Of a stretch of 8,661 bases of DNA, positions 1-6,458 are shown piece by piece. A model generated the notes under the pieces. It did no database searches. It was not told the origin of the DNA and was given only the letters and a program-made list of their open reading frames with translations. Within the stretch, counting starts at the first letter, position 1. Every line of letters starts with the position of its first letter. A program made the position numbers and the translations under genes. Source of the stretch: CAYOFK01 sp964403185 (GTDB taxonomy: Bacteria; Bacteroidota; Bacteroidia; Bacteroidales; VadinHA17); NCBI GenBank assembly GCA_964403185.1, contig CAYOFK010000130.1, forward strand, positions 1 through 8,661. Direction: 5' to 3'.

Positions 1-29
1 AACAATAAAGATTATGGAATACCCGGGAA

Positions 30-1694
30 CTAATTCTTCAGATGGCTTAAAAGCACTTTGGCATTTTCCATTGCAGCATCTGTCAGCTCCTTGCCACTCA
101 GCATCTTGGCAATCTCCATGATCCGTTCATCAGGGGTCAGCAGCCGGATGTGTGTATGAGTGGCATCTTTTCCTTCGGTCTTGTACACCTTGTAATGGCG
201 TCCGCCTTTGCATGCAATTTGCGGCAGGTGTGTGATGTTTACAACCTGCATGGTCTCCGACATTTTTGAAATGATCTCTCCTACCCTGTCAGCAATATCC
301 CCGGAAACTCCGGAATCGATCTCATCAAAAATAATGGTTGGCATGTCCAGCGACCTTGTTATCAGGGATTTGAGACTTAACATAACCCTGGACAATTCCC
401 CGCCTGAAGCAATTTTTTTCAAATCCTGGGGCAAGGTGTTTTTATTTGCCGAAAATAAAAAGTCAATGGCATCGGCTCCGTGGGATGTCAATTCTGAGGT
501 TTTCATATGCTGCACAGTGAAACGTGCAAAAGGGATCCCCAGTTGCTGCAAAATACCAACCACCTCCTTTTCAATTCCTGGAATGACTTCCTGGCGGCTC
601 TCAGAAAGTTTCTGTGCCAATTGGTTCAGGATGTTCCTCTTCTCTGTCAGTCGCTGCTGCAATTGTGCCAGGCGTTCATCCTGGTTAGAGATCCCCCGGA
701 TCTTGTCATCCAGTTCTTTTTGAACAGCCAGAAGCCCCTCAAGATCATCCACATGATGCTTTTGCTCCAATGCATAGAGCATATCCAGCCTTTCCCTGAC
801 AAATTCCAGGCGTCCGGGTTCGTGATCCAGGTTTGAACCTGAATGGGCCACCTCGGAAGACAGATCCTGCAATTCGATCTCAAGACTGGAAAACCGTTCC
901 AATAACTCATTAGCCGGGGCATAGAAAGAGCTGATCCGCTCCAATAGTACCCGGATCTCTTTAATGCTGCCCAGCACATTCACCTCCTGGTCAGACAGCA
1001 GGTGGTTTATCTTCGATAATGCCGAGCTGATCTCCTCCGAGTGGCTCAGCACATCAGCTTCCCGTTCCAGCTCAACCTGTTCGCCCTCAACCAGTTTAGC
1101 AGCGACCAGTTGATCCAGTTGAAACTGGAAATAATCCAGGTCTGACTGGTTCTTTTCACTCAGGGTTTTAAGACTGACGTATTCCGATTCCAGTTTGCGG
1201 TACTGAATGAATTCGTACTTGTAATCGTGAAGCAGGGCATTATTGCCAGCAAAGGTGTCCACAACCTGGAGCTGAAAATGGTTGGTACCCAGAAGAATGT
1301 TCTGATGCTGCGAATGGATATCCATGAGTTTCATGCCCAGATCCCTGAGGACATTAAGGTTCATCGGCGTATCATTTATAAACGCACGGGATTTACCATT
1401 GGAATTTATTTCTCTCCTCAGTGTGGTCTGTGGGTCATAATCCAGGTCATTCCTGGTAAAGAATTCTTTGAGCTGGTTTTTTCCAATATCAAAAACACCC
1501 TCAACAATGCATTTCTTTGTCTTGTCAAGCAGAACCTGTGTATCGGCCCGCTGTCCAAGAATCAGGGACAGGGCTCCCAGAATGATGGATTTTCCGGCCC
1601 CGGTCTCTCCTGAAATAATGGTCAGTCCATGGTGGAACTGAATATCCAGCTCGCGGATCAGTGCATAATTCTGAATTTCCAAAGATTTGATCAT
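30..1694 (-). CDS. recN: DNA repair ATPase RecN
   Basis: RecN is a cytoplasmic SMC-like ATPase that gathers broken DNA ends and helps RecA-dependent repair of double-strand breaks. The 554-residue product has the usual family length and all head-domain motifs in order: the N-terminal MIKSLEIQNYALI strand, Walker A GETGAGKS (29-36), Q-loop region HSQHQN (127-132), ABC signature SGGELSR (430-436), Walker B IIFDEID (454-460) and switch histidine in NITHLPQIA (486-494). Residues about 155-370 are rich in Glu, Gln, Lys and Leu and should form the short antiparallel coiled coil of RecN. The start is the ATG at 1694; the LEIQNYALI opening follows at once, so nothing is missing. It is the last gene of the minus-strand operon visible here, 63 bp after DUF4835. 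The stop lies 29 bp from the window edge, and no terminator is visible in that stretch. No SOS box was recognised upstream, so expression probably follows the operon. Confidence 0.97.
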   Translation of the reverse strand: MIKSLEIQNYALIRELDIQFHHGLTIISGETGAGKSIILGALSLILGQRADTQVLLDKTKKCIVEGVFDIGKNQLKEFFTRNDLDYDPQTTLRREINSNGKSRAFINDTPMNLNVLRDLGMKLMDIHSQHQNILLGTNHFQLQVVDTFAGNNALLHDYKYEFIQYRKLESEYVSLKTLSEKNQSDLDYFQFQLDQLVAAKLVEGEQVELEREADVLSHSEEISSALSKINHLLSDQEVNVLGSIKEIRVLLERISSFYAPANELLERFSSLEIELQDLSSEVAHSGSNLDHEPGRLEFVRERLDMLYALEQKHHVDDLEGLLAVQKELDDKIRGISNQDERLAQLQQRLTEKRNILNQLAQKLSESRQEVIPGIEKEVVGILQQLGIPFARFTVQHMKTSELTSHGADAIDFLFSANKNTLPQDLKKIASGGELSRVMLSLKSLITRSLDMPTIIFDEIDSGVSGDIADRVGEIISKMSETMQVVNITHLPQIACKGGRHYKVYKTEGKDATHTHIRLLTPDERIMEIAKMLSGKELTDAAMENAKVLLSHLKN

Positions 1695-1757
1695 TGCGTT
1701 TGCCCCCGGTCTGATCGACTGATAAAGCTATGTAAAAAGGAGGTCATGAGCAACAAT

Positions 1758-2690
1758 TCAGATACCCGACTCCAGAATCTGCTCATATTTCCTGATGTTT
1801 GACGGATCAATTTCCTTAAGAATGGACACAACCCGGCGCTTCCTGTCAGGAAATGCTTCTGAAAAAATGAATACAAATTCATCGACTTTAGCGTCCAGGA
1901 TCACCTGTAGAAGGAACATATAAGGATCGGGTTTATTCCGGTAAACGGTCCTGAGATAGTTAAGACTTTCCTCAATTTTATTCCGGCTGGTATTCACATT
2001 GTTTTCGAAATTATCCAGTCCGAGGCGGTGGTATTCATATAAAAACTGCCGCACCGGTTTGTAGTTATCATTCAAAAGATTCTGGATCAGCCAATACCGG
2101 TTCCTGTTCCCTGATGATCCGATCGCTTTCCAGCCTGCTTCAGGAGCATTCTGTGCATTCATCACAATGGCCTCGGCTTTCTGCAGGTATTCTGTTCCCC
2201 CCTCCCTTGAAAATGAATCGTAATCCAATCCGATTATGATGTAGGCATAGTAGGCCAACACCGACAGCAGGTTGGAGACGTGTTGCGTTTCATCAAACTG
2301 CATTGGCTGGAATTCAACGTAGCGGAATTCAAAATTATTGTCAACATGATTCAAGATGGTTGTATTATACGTTGAATTGTATACCGGCCGCCTTGATTGC
2401 ACATTGATGGTTCCCCTGAATTGGTCGCCGGCCACCTGTTCTGTAATATTTATCATCACATTGCACTCAATGCGTTCGTGTATGTCATATTTATGGTCGG
2501 TCCAGTTATTATCATTCATGAATTCATGGATGGCTGTTTGGAGAGTCTTGAAAATCTGCCGGTTAGATCCCTGTATCTGCTGGGTCACCACCTGGACATT
2601 GCAATTCAGCTCCTGGGCATGAAGTGGAAATACAACCACCAGCATTCCGGTTAAAAAGGCCATCCATATATTAACTTTCCGAAGATCCAT
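1758..2690 (-). CDS. secreted DUF4835 family protein (PorD-like)
   Basis: A 310-residue exported protein of the DUF4835 family, which is largely confined to Bacteroidota; some databases name members PorD and link them to type IX secretion, a label I recall but cannot test here. A signal peptide is clear: basic MDLRK, a hydrophobic stretch to about residue 23, then a likely cleavage near LHAQ/ELN, so the product is periplasmic or envelope-bound. The mature part begins ELNCNVQVV and has the family-typical features QIFKTLQTAIHEFMNDNNWT, a beta-rich middle with RPVYNSTYNTT, and YYAYIIIGLDYDSF, ending in a helical C-terminal half. No catalytic motif is recognised. The frame can be opened three bases earlier at a TTG (2693), but the ATG at 2690 gives the standard MDLRK start and is preferred. 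It sits between coaBC (36 bp away) and recN (63 bp), an arrangement common in the phylum. Its biochemical role is unknown. Confidence 0.88.
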   Translation of the reverse strand: MDLRKVNIWMAFLTGMLVVVFPLHAQELNCNVQVVTQQIQGSNRQIFKTLQTAIHEFMNDNNWTDHKYDIHERIECNVMINITEQVAGDQFRGTINVQSRRPVYNSTYNTTILNHVDNNFEFRYVEFQPMQFDETQHVSNLLSVLAYYAYIIIGLDYDSFSREGGTEYLQKAEAIVMNAQNAPEAGWKAIGSSGNRNRYWLIQNLLNDNYKPVRQFLYEYHRLGLDNFENNVNTSRNKIEESLNYLRTVYRNKPDPYMFLLQVILDAKVDEFVFIFSEAFPDRKRRVVSILKEIDPSNIRKYEQILESGI

Positions 2691-2726
2691 CAAATAAAAA
2701 ACTGTGAAACAGGAATAAAATTGTGT

Positions 2727-3944
2727 TTAAGCCAGAGTTGAAATAACCTCCGAAATATCCTGCGCCACTTCAGATTTGGATTTAAGCGGGTACCGGTTAA
2801 CTGACCCTTCTTTGCTCACAATGGTAATTTTATTGGTATCATATCCAAAACCGGCACCCGGATCATTCAGTGAATTCAGCACGATCAGGTCAAGATTTTT
2901 GGATTTCAGTTTTTTCCTGGCATTTTCAAGTTCATCCCGGGTTTCCAGTGCAAATCCCACGAGCCATTGTTTTGTGGTTTTCATCTGCCCCAAAGCCGCG
3001 GCAATGTCTTTAGTTGGTTTCAGTTCAACAGAAAGAGATCCGCCGGTGCGCTTTGTTTTTTGGCTTTCCCTTTTCAGGGGGGTGAAATCGCTCACTGCAG
3101 CAGTCATAATGGCGCCATCCATTTCAGGAAATATCCGGATACAGGTTTCATACATTTCCCGGGCGGAAATTACATTATATACTCTGGCATTCCCCTGAAC
3201 GGTTTGACCGGCAACCGGTCCGAGAACCAGGTGCACTTCAGCCCCCATCCGGGTTAATGCTTCCACCAGGGCCAATCCCATTTTACCACTCGAAAAATTC
3301 CCGATGAAACGGACCGGATCGATGATTTCGTAGGTAGGTCCCGCGGTAACTAAAACTTTTTTATTTTTCAGGGGGCGGGCCTGGTTTTTTTTTTTTGATT
3401 TTTCATTGAGAACTTCGGACACTTTCTTAACGATAGCCCCGGGTTCTTCAAGTCTTCCCTTGCCGGTCAGTCCACTGGCCAGTTCTCCTGTGCCTGTATC
3501 AAGTATAAGGTTTCCAAACGATTCAAGGGTTTTCAGGTTTTTTTGAGTGGCCGGGTGTTGAAACATATCCAGGTCCATGGCAGGGGCAACCATTACCGGG
3601 CAACGGGCTGAAAGGTACACTGCCAGAAGCAGGTTGTCTGCCCGGCCACTGGCCATTTTTGACAAGGTATTGGCTGTGGCAGGTGCGATCAATAACAGGT
3701 CGGCCCATAATCCCAGATCCACATGGCTGGTCCAGTCGCCTGATTTTTGTTCAAACATATCCACCAGGACCGGATTGCCGGAGAGTGTGGACAGTGTAAG
3801 CGGGGTAATAAATTCCTTTGCAAAAGGCGTCATGATCACTTTCACCCCGGCCCCGCTTTTTACAAGTAACCGGACCAGGTATGCAGCCTTATAGGCAGCG
3901 ATGCTGCCCGTAATTCCCAGTATGATCTTTTTGCCTTTCAGCAT
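2727..3944 (-). CDS. coaBC: bifunctional phosphopantothenoylcysteine decarboxylase / phosphopantothenate-cysteine ligase
   Basis: CoaBC carries out two middle steps of coenzyme A synthesis: CTP-dependent joining of 4'-phosphopantothenate to cysteine (CoaB, C-terminal) and FMN-dependent decarboxylation to 4'-phosphopantetheine (CoaC, N-terminal). The product has 405 residues, normal for the fusion. CoaC motifs are ITGSIAAYK (11-19, FMN site), catalytic His74 in WTSHVDLG, and PATANT (88-93). CoaB motifs are VTAGPTYEIIDPVR (199-212), NFSSGKMG (216-223), TAAVSDF (281-287), LKPTKDI (308-314) and GFALET (330-335). Two CoaC positions differ from E. coli: Asp124 replaces the Asn of PXMNXXMW, and Ser157 sits where Cys158 is expected. 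The linker (about 178-195) is lysine-rich and encoded over an A12 run. The start ATG at 3944 gives MLKGKKIILG with no missing N-terminus. The gene is 27 bp after rpoZ in the same operon. Confidence 0.96.
   Translation of the reverse strand: MLKGKKIILGITGSIAAYKAAYLVRLLVKSGAGVKVIMTPFAKEFITPLTLSTLSGNPVLVDMFEQKSGDWTSHVDLGLWADLLLIAPATANTLSKMASGRADNLLLAVYLSARCPVMVAPAMDLDMFQHPATQKNLKTLESFGNLILDTGTGELASGLTGKGRLEEPGAIVKKVSEVLNEKSKKKNQARPLKNKKVLVTAGPTYEIIDPVRFIGNFSSGKMGLALVEALTRMGAEVHLVLGPVAGQTVQGNARVYNVISAREMYETCIRIFPEMDGAIMTAAVSDFTPLKRESQKTKRTGGSLSVELKPTKDIAAALGQMKTTKQWLVGFALETRDELENARKKLKSKNLDLIVLNSLNDPGAGFGYDTNKITIVSKEGSVNRYPLKSKSEVAQDISEVISTLA
3385..3396 (-). other. A12 homopolymer in the coaBC linker
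   Basis: Twelve consecutive A residues on the coding strand encode part of the Ser-Lys-Lys-Lys-Asn linker between the CoaC and CoaB domains. Loss of one A would give a stop (TGA) nine codons later, and gain of one A a stop (TAA) about twelve codons later. Slippage in either direction would therefore leave an intact CoaC domain without CoaB. Whether slippage occurs is not known. Confidence 0.6.
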
Positions 3945-3971
3945 AGCAGACAGATATTGCTGTCAGAGGGT

Positions 3972-4298
3972 CTATTCCTTCTTGTTTTCAGGAAATCTGT
4001 AGTAAATCCCGTTCTCATAGAACTCCTGTAATGCAATCAGTGAAGGTTTGGGAAGCTTCTCATAAAATTTTGAGATCTCAATCTGCTCACGGTTTTCAAA
4101 CACTTCCTCCAGGTTATCAGTATAATAGGCAAATTCTTCCAATTTGCGATTCAACTCATGCTTGATCTCCACTGAAATCTGGTTGGCTCTTTTTGCACAT
4201 ATCACAACGCTTTCATAAATATTTCCCGTTGTACTGTCCAATTCCCTCATGTTCTTGGTCATTGTTGTTAAGGGAGCCTTGGTTTTCTTATAATCCAT
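3972..4298 (-). CDS. rpoZ: DNA-directed RNA polymerase omega subunit, Bacteroidota type
   Basis: The omega subunit (RPB6/RpoZ family) binds the beta-prime subunit and aids assembly and stability of RNA polymerase in the cytoplasm. The 108-residue product opens MDYKKTKAPLTTMTKNMREL and carries the family core TGNIYESVVICAKRANQIS (24-42), matching the omega segment in which a helix ending in a K/R-R-A-x-Q-I motif contacts the polymerase. The C-terminal half, with LEEVFENREQIEISKFYEKL, is typical of the Bacteroidota version, which is often annotated only as a hypothetical or omega-like protein. The start is the ATG at 4298, 12 bp after the bamD stop, and coaBC follows after 27 bp, so the three genes are almost certainly co-transcribed. 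In many other bacteria omega also lies next to coaBC, which supports the call. No oddities in length or motifs. Confidence 0.93.
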   Translation of the reverse strand: MDYKKTKAPLTTMTKNMRELDSTTGNIYESVVICAKRANQISVEIKHELNRKLEEFAYYTDNLEEVFENREQIEISKFYEKLPKPSLIALQEFYENGIYYRFPENKKE

Positions 4299-4310
4299 GT
4301 TATAGTTGTT

Positions 4311-5114
4311 TTACTTATTAGCTAAAAATTCCATCGACAGGTTATAAAACCTCTCTGCTTCCCTCCTGAATGCACTGTCAGGAAACTCATCGATAAAGGT
4401 ATAATATTCATCAATAGTGTCCTGATACCGTTCTGCCTGTTTGGTACGGATACTGTTTTTTGCCAGAAGGTATGAAGATCTCAGTTTTAAATAAATGAGT
4501 TCTTCCCTGTATTTTGTGTCGGGATAATCCTGCAAACTGTTTTTTATTGAAACAATGGCCGATTTATATTTCTCGAGGTTGTAGTATAATCTTGCTTCCA
4601 GGACAGCCTTTTCAACAAGATTTTCCTCCATTTCAAAAATAAGTTTGTCTGCTTCTTCAATACGGCTGCTTAAGGGCCAGCGGTTCTTAAACAAAGTAAA
4701 TGCACCAATAGCCTGAAGGGCATTGGTCTGATCCAGTTCGGGCCTGGCAGTGAGTTTATAATAGCAATAGGCTCCCATGAAATCGGCTTCTTCGGCTCTT
4801 GGACTGTTGAAATAATTGGCCACAAAGGTCCGGTAGTAATGACCTGCCATCACGTAATCCCGCATTTCATAATAACATTTGGCCTGAAGGTATCCCACCT
4901 CTTCGGATTTCCGGGTCCCTTTTATCCGTGGTATGATCTGCTCAAACAGGGTTACAGAACGAATGTACTGCCCCTGCTCATAATATTCAAGAGCCTTTTC
5001 ATACTTGGCTTCAACATCATTGCCTTTCAATAATTTTTCATATTCACCACAGGATGAAAATGCAGAAATCATGAATAACATTATAAATATGTTCCTGAGC
5101 ATTTTTTGAAACAT
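4311..5114 (-). CDS. bamD: outer membrane protein assembly lipoprotein BamD
   Basis: BamD is the essential lipoprotein of the BAM complex that folds beta-barrel proteins into the outer membrane. The 267-residue product starts with a short basic region and a hydrophobic segment (about 5-20) and ends its signal at AFSSC, with Cys22 as the lipidation site of a type II signal peptide. The mature part is a string of tetratricopeptide-like helices: YEKALEYYEQGQYIRSVTLF (38-57), EEVGYLQAKCYYEMRDYVMA, RAEEADFMGAYCYYKL, then further repeats to a C-terminal FPDSAFRREAERFYNLS, matching the YfiO/BamD family. The listed start is the ATG at 5112-5114; a second in-frame ATG at codon 5 (5100-5102) still leaves a complete signal peptide and may be the true start, because a promoter-like box lies only 4 bp before the first ATG. 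It is the first gene of the minus-strand operon. Confidence 0.93.
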   Translation of the reverse strand: MFQKMLRNIFIMLFMISAFSSCGEYEKLLKGNDVEAKYEKALEYYEQGQYIRSVTLFEQIIPRIKGTRKSEEVGYLQAKCYYEMRDYVMAGHYYRTFVANYFNSPRAEEADFMGAYCYYKLTARPELDQTNALQAIGAFTLFKNRWPLSSRIEEADKLIFEMEENLVEKAVLEARLYYNLEKYKSAIVSIKNSLQDYPDTKYREELIYLKLRSSYLLAKNSIRTKQAERYQDTIDEYYTFIDEFPDSAFRREAERFYNLSMEFLANK

Positions 5115-5118
5115 TTTG

Positions 5119-5126
5119 CAAATGTA
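5119..5126 (-). promoter_or_regulatory. candidate -7 box for the bamD operon (proximal)
   Basis: Read on the minus strand this is TACATTTG, a match to the Bacteroidota -7 element TAnnTTTG. A TTTC lies 20 nt upstream where a -33 TTTG is expected, so the second element is weak. The box is only 4 bp before the first bamD ATG, so a transcript from it would be nearly leaderless or would start translation at codon 5. Confidence 0.4.
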
Positions 5127-5164
5127 TGCTTTTCCTCTTAAATAATGAAAAACAATTTTATTTA

Positions 5165-5172
5165 CAAATTTA
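5165..5172 (-). promoter_or_regulatory. candidate -7 box for the bamD operon (distal)
   Basis: On the minus strand this reads TAAATTTG, matching TAnnTTTG, and would give a leader of roughly 45 nt before bamD. No good -33 TTTG is found at the right distance (the nearest is about 25 nt upstream). The region is AT-rich, so chance matches are possible. Confidence 0.35.
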
Positions 5173-5174
5173 CC

Positions 5175-5182
5175 TACCTTTG
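5175..5182 (+). promoter_or_regulatory. candidate -7 box for the serine palmitoyltransferase gene
   Basis: TACCTTTG matches the Bacteroidota -7 element TAnnTTTG and lies 32 bp before the GTG start of the plus-strand gene. No clear -33 TTTG is seen 19-20 nt upstream. It lies 2 bp from the distal bamD -7 candidate on the other strand, so the two divergent promoters would be back to back. Confidence 0.45.
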
Positions 5183-5213
5183 CATTAAATTTACTAACAA
5201 AAACTAATTCACT

Positions 5214-6458
5214 GTGGATATTTTCGACAAGATCAAGATGAATAGGGGAGCTTTAGGACAATACAAAAAGCTGGGACATGGATATTTTATGTTTCCAAAA
5301 CTTGAGGGAGACATTGCACCGCGCATGATATTCAGGGGAAAGGAAGTCCTTACATGGAGCCTGAATAATTATATTGGATTGGGAAACCATCCGGAAGTAA
5401 GGAAAGCGGACGCTCAGGCTGCTAAAGATTATGGAATGGCCTATCCCATGGGAGCCCGTATGATGTCGGGACAAACTGCAAAGCATGAGGAACTGGAAGC
5501 CAAACTGGCAGCCTTTGTTGGAAAGGAACGCGCCTACTTGCTGAACTACGGGTATATGGGAATGACCTCAATCATCGACTCCCTCGTTGACCGCAAGGAT
5601 GTAATTGTTTATGATTCAGAATCGCACGCCTGCATCCTTGACGGATTAAGAATGCACCTGGGCAAACGTTTTGTGTACCCTCATAACAATATGGATAATC
5701 TTGAACGGGAACTGGGCAGGGCAACCAAACTTGTTGAAAAATCCGGTGGTGGAATATTGGTCATTACCGAGGGTGTGTTTGGCATGGCGGGCGATCTGGG
5801 AAATCTGAAAGCCATGGTCAAATTAAAAGAGAAATTCAATTTCCGCCTCCTGGTGGATGACGCTCACGGATTCGGGACCATGGGAAAGACCGGGGCCGGC
5901 ACCGGTGAACACCTGGGCGTTCAGGATGGTATTGATGTCTATTTTGCCACCTTCGCAAAAGCCATGGCAGGAATCGGTGGATTTGTAGCCAGCAATGAGG
6001 ATGTGGTTGATTACCTGCAATACAATATGCGGTCTCAGATCTTCGCCAAGTCCCTGCCGATGCCTATGGTTATTGGTGCAATTAAACGTCTCGAACTGCT
6101 TCAGTCGGAACCCTGGCTGAAGGACCAATTATGGAAGGTGGTCCGTGCCCTGCAGTCCGGTCTTAAAGAAAAGGGGTTGGACCTTGGTGTCACAGAATCA
6201 CCTGTAACTCCGGTGTTCCTTAAAGGAGGCCTGCAGGAGGCCACCAATATCATCGTGGCCCTGAGGGAGGATTTCGGGATCTTCTGTTCCGTTGTGATCT
6301 ATCCTGTTGTTCCAAAAGGCGTGATCATGCTCAGGCTCATACCAACCTCCATGCATTCTCTCGAGGACGTTGACTATACGATCAATGCCTTTGAAAAAAT
6401 GAAAGAAAAACTGGATGCAGGAATGTATTCCAGGGAGGTGTACGCTAAAATCGACTAG
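5214..6458 (+). CDS. spt: serine palmitoyltransferase-like alpha-oxoamine synthase
   Basis: A PLP-dependent alpha-oxoamine synthase, most likely serine palmitoyltransferase, which condenses an amino acid with a fatty acyl-CoA in the first step of sphingolipid synthesis in the cytoplasm. The 414-residue product has family motifs in order: SLNNYIGLGNHPEVRKAD near 50-67, YPMGARMMSG, DSESHACILDG with the PLP-stacking His138, ITEGVFGMAGD, LLVDDAHGFGTMG with Asp215 and His218, and FATFAKAMAGIGGF with the Schiff-base Lys249. The whole sequence strongly resembles the Bacteroides sphingolipid enzyme as I recall it. The start is a GTG at 5214, giving MDIFDKIK, which matches that family's opening; the first ATG (5238) would remove it. 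Alternatives in the same fold are 2-amino-3-ketobutyrate CoA ligase, or a cysteate-using enzyme making capnine for sulfonolipids. It is the only plus-strand protein gene here, divergent from bamD and convergent with trxB. Confidence 0.85.
   Translation: MDIFDKIKMNRGALGQYKKLGHGYFMFPKLEGDIAPRMIFRGKEVLTWSLNNYIGLGNHPEVRKADAQAAKDYGMAYPMGARMMSGQTAKHEELEAKLAAFVGKERAYLLNYGYMGMTSIIDSLVDRKDVIVYDSESHACILDGLRMHLGKRFVYPHNNMDNLERELGRATKLVEKSGGGILVITEGVFGMAGDLGNLKAMVKLKEKFNFRLLVDDAHGFGTMGKTGAGTGEHLGVQDGIDVYFATFAKAMAGIGGFVASNEDVVDYLQYNMRSQIFAKSLPMPMVIGAIKRLELLQSEPWLKDQLWKVVRALQSGLKEKGLDLGVTESPVTPVFLKGGLQEATNIIVALREDFGIFCSVVIYPVVPKGVIMLRLIPTSMHSLEDVDYTINAFEKMKEKLDAGMYSREVYAKID

Noticed and set aside
208..723. 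171-codon plus-strand reading frame opposite recN
   Set aside because: It is a shadow frame of recN, whose ATPase motifs are complete on the minus strand.
1738..1801. Perfect AGGAGGT followed at once by ATG on the plus strand, opening 18 codons
   Set aside because: The spacing to ATG is too short, the frame is tiny and antisense to the DUF4835 3' end, and Bacteroidota rarely rely on strong Shine-Dalgarno sites.
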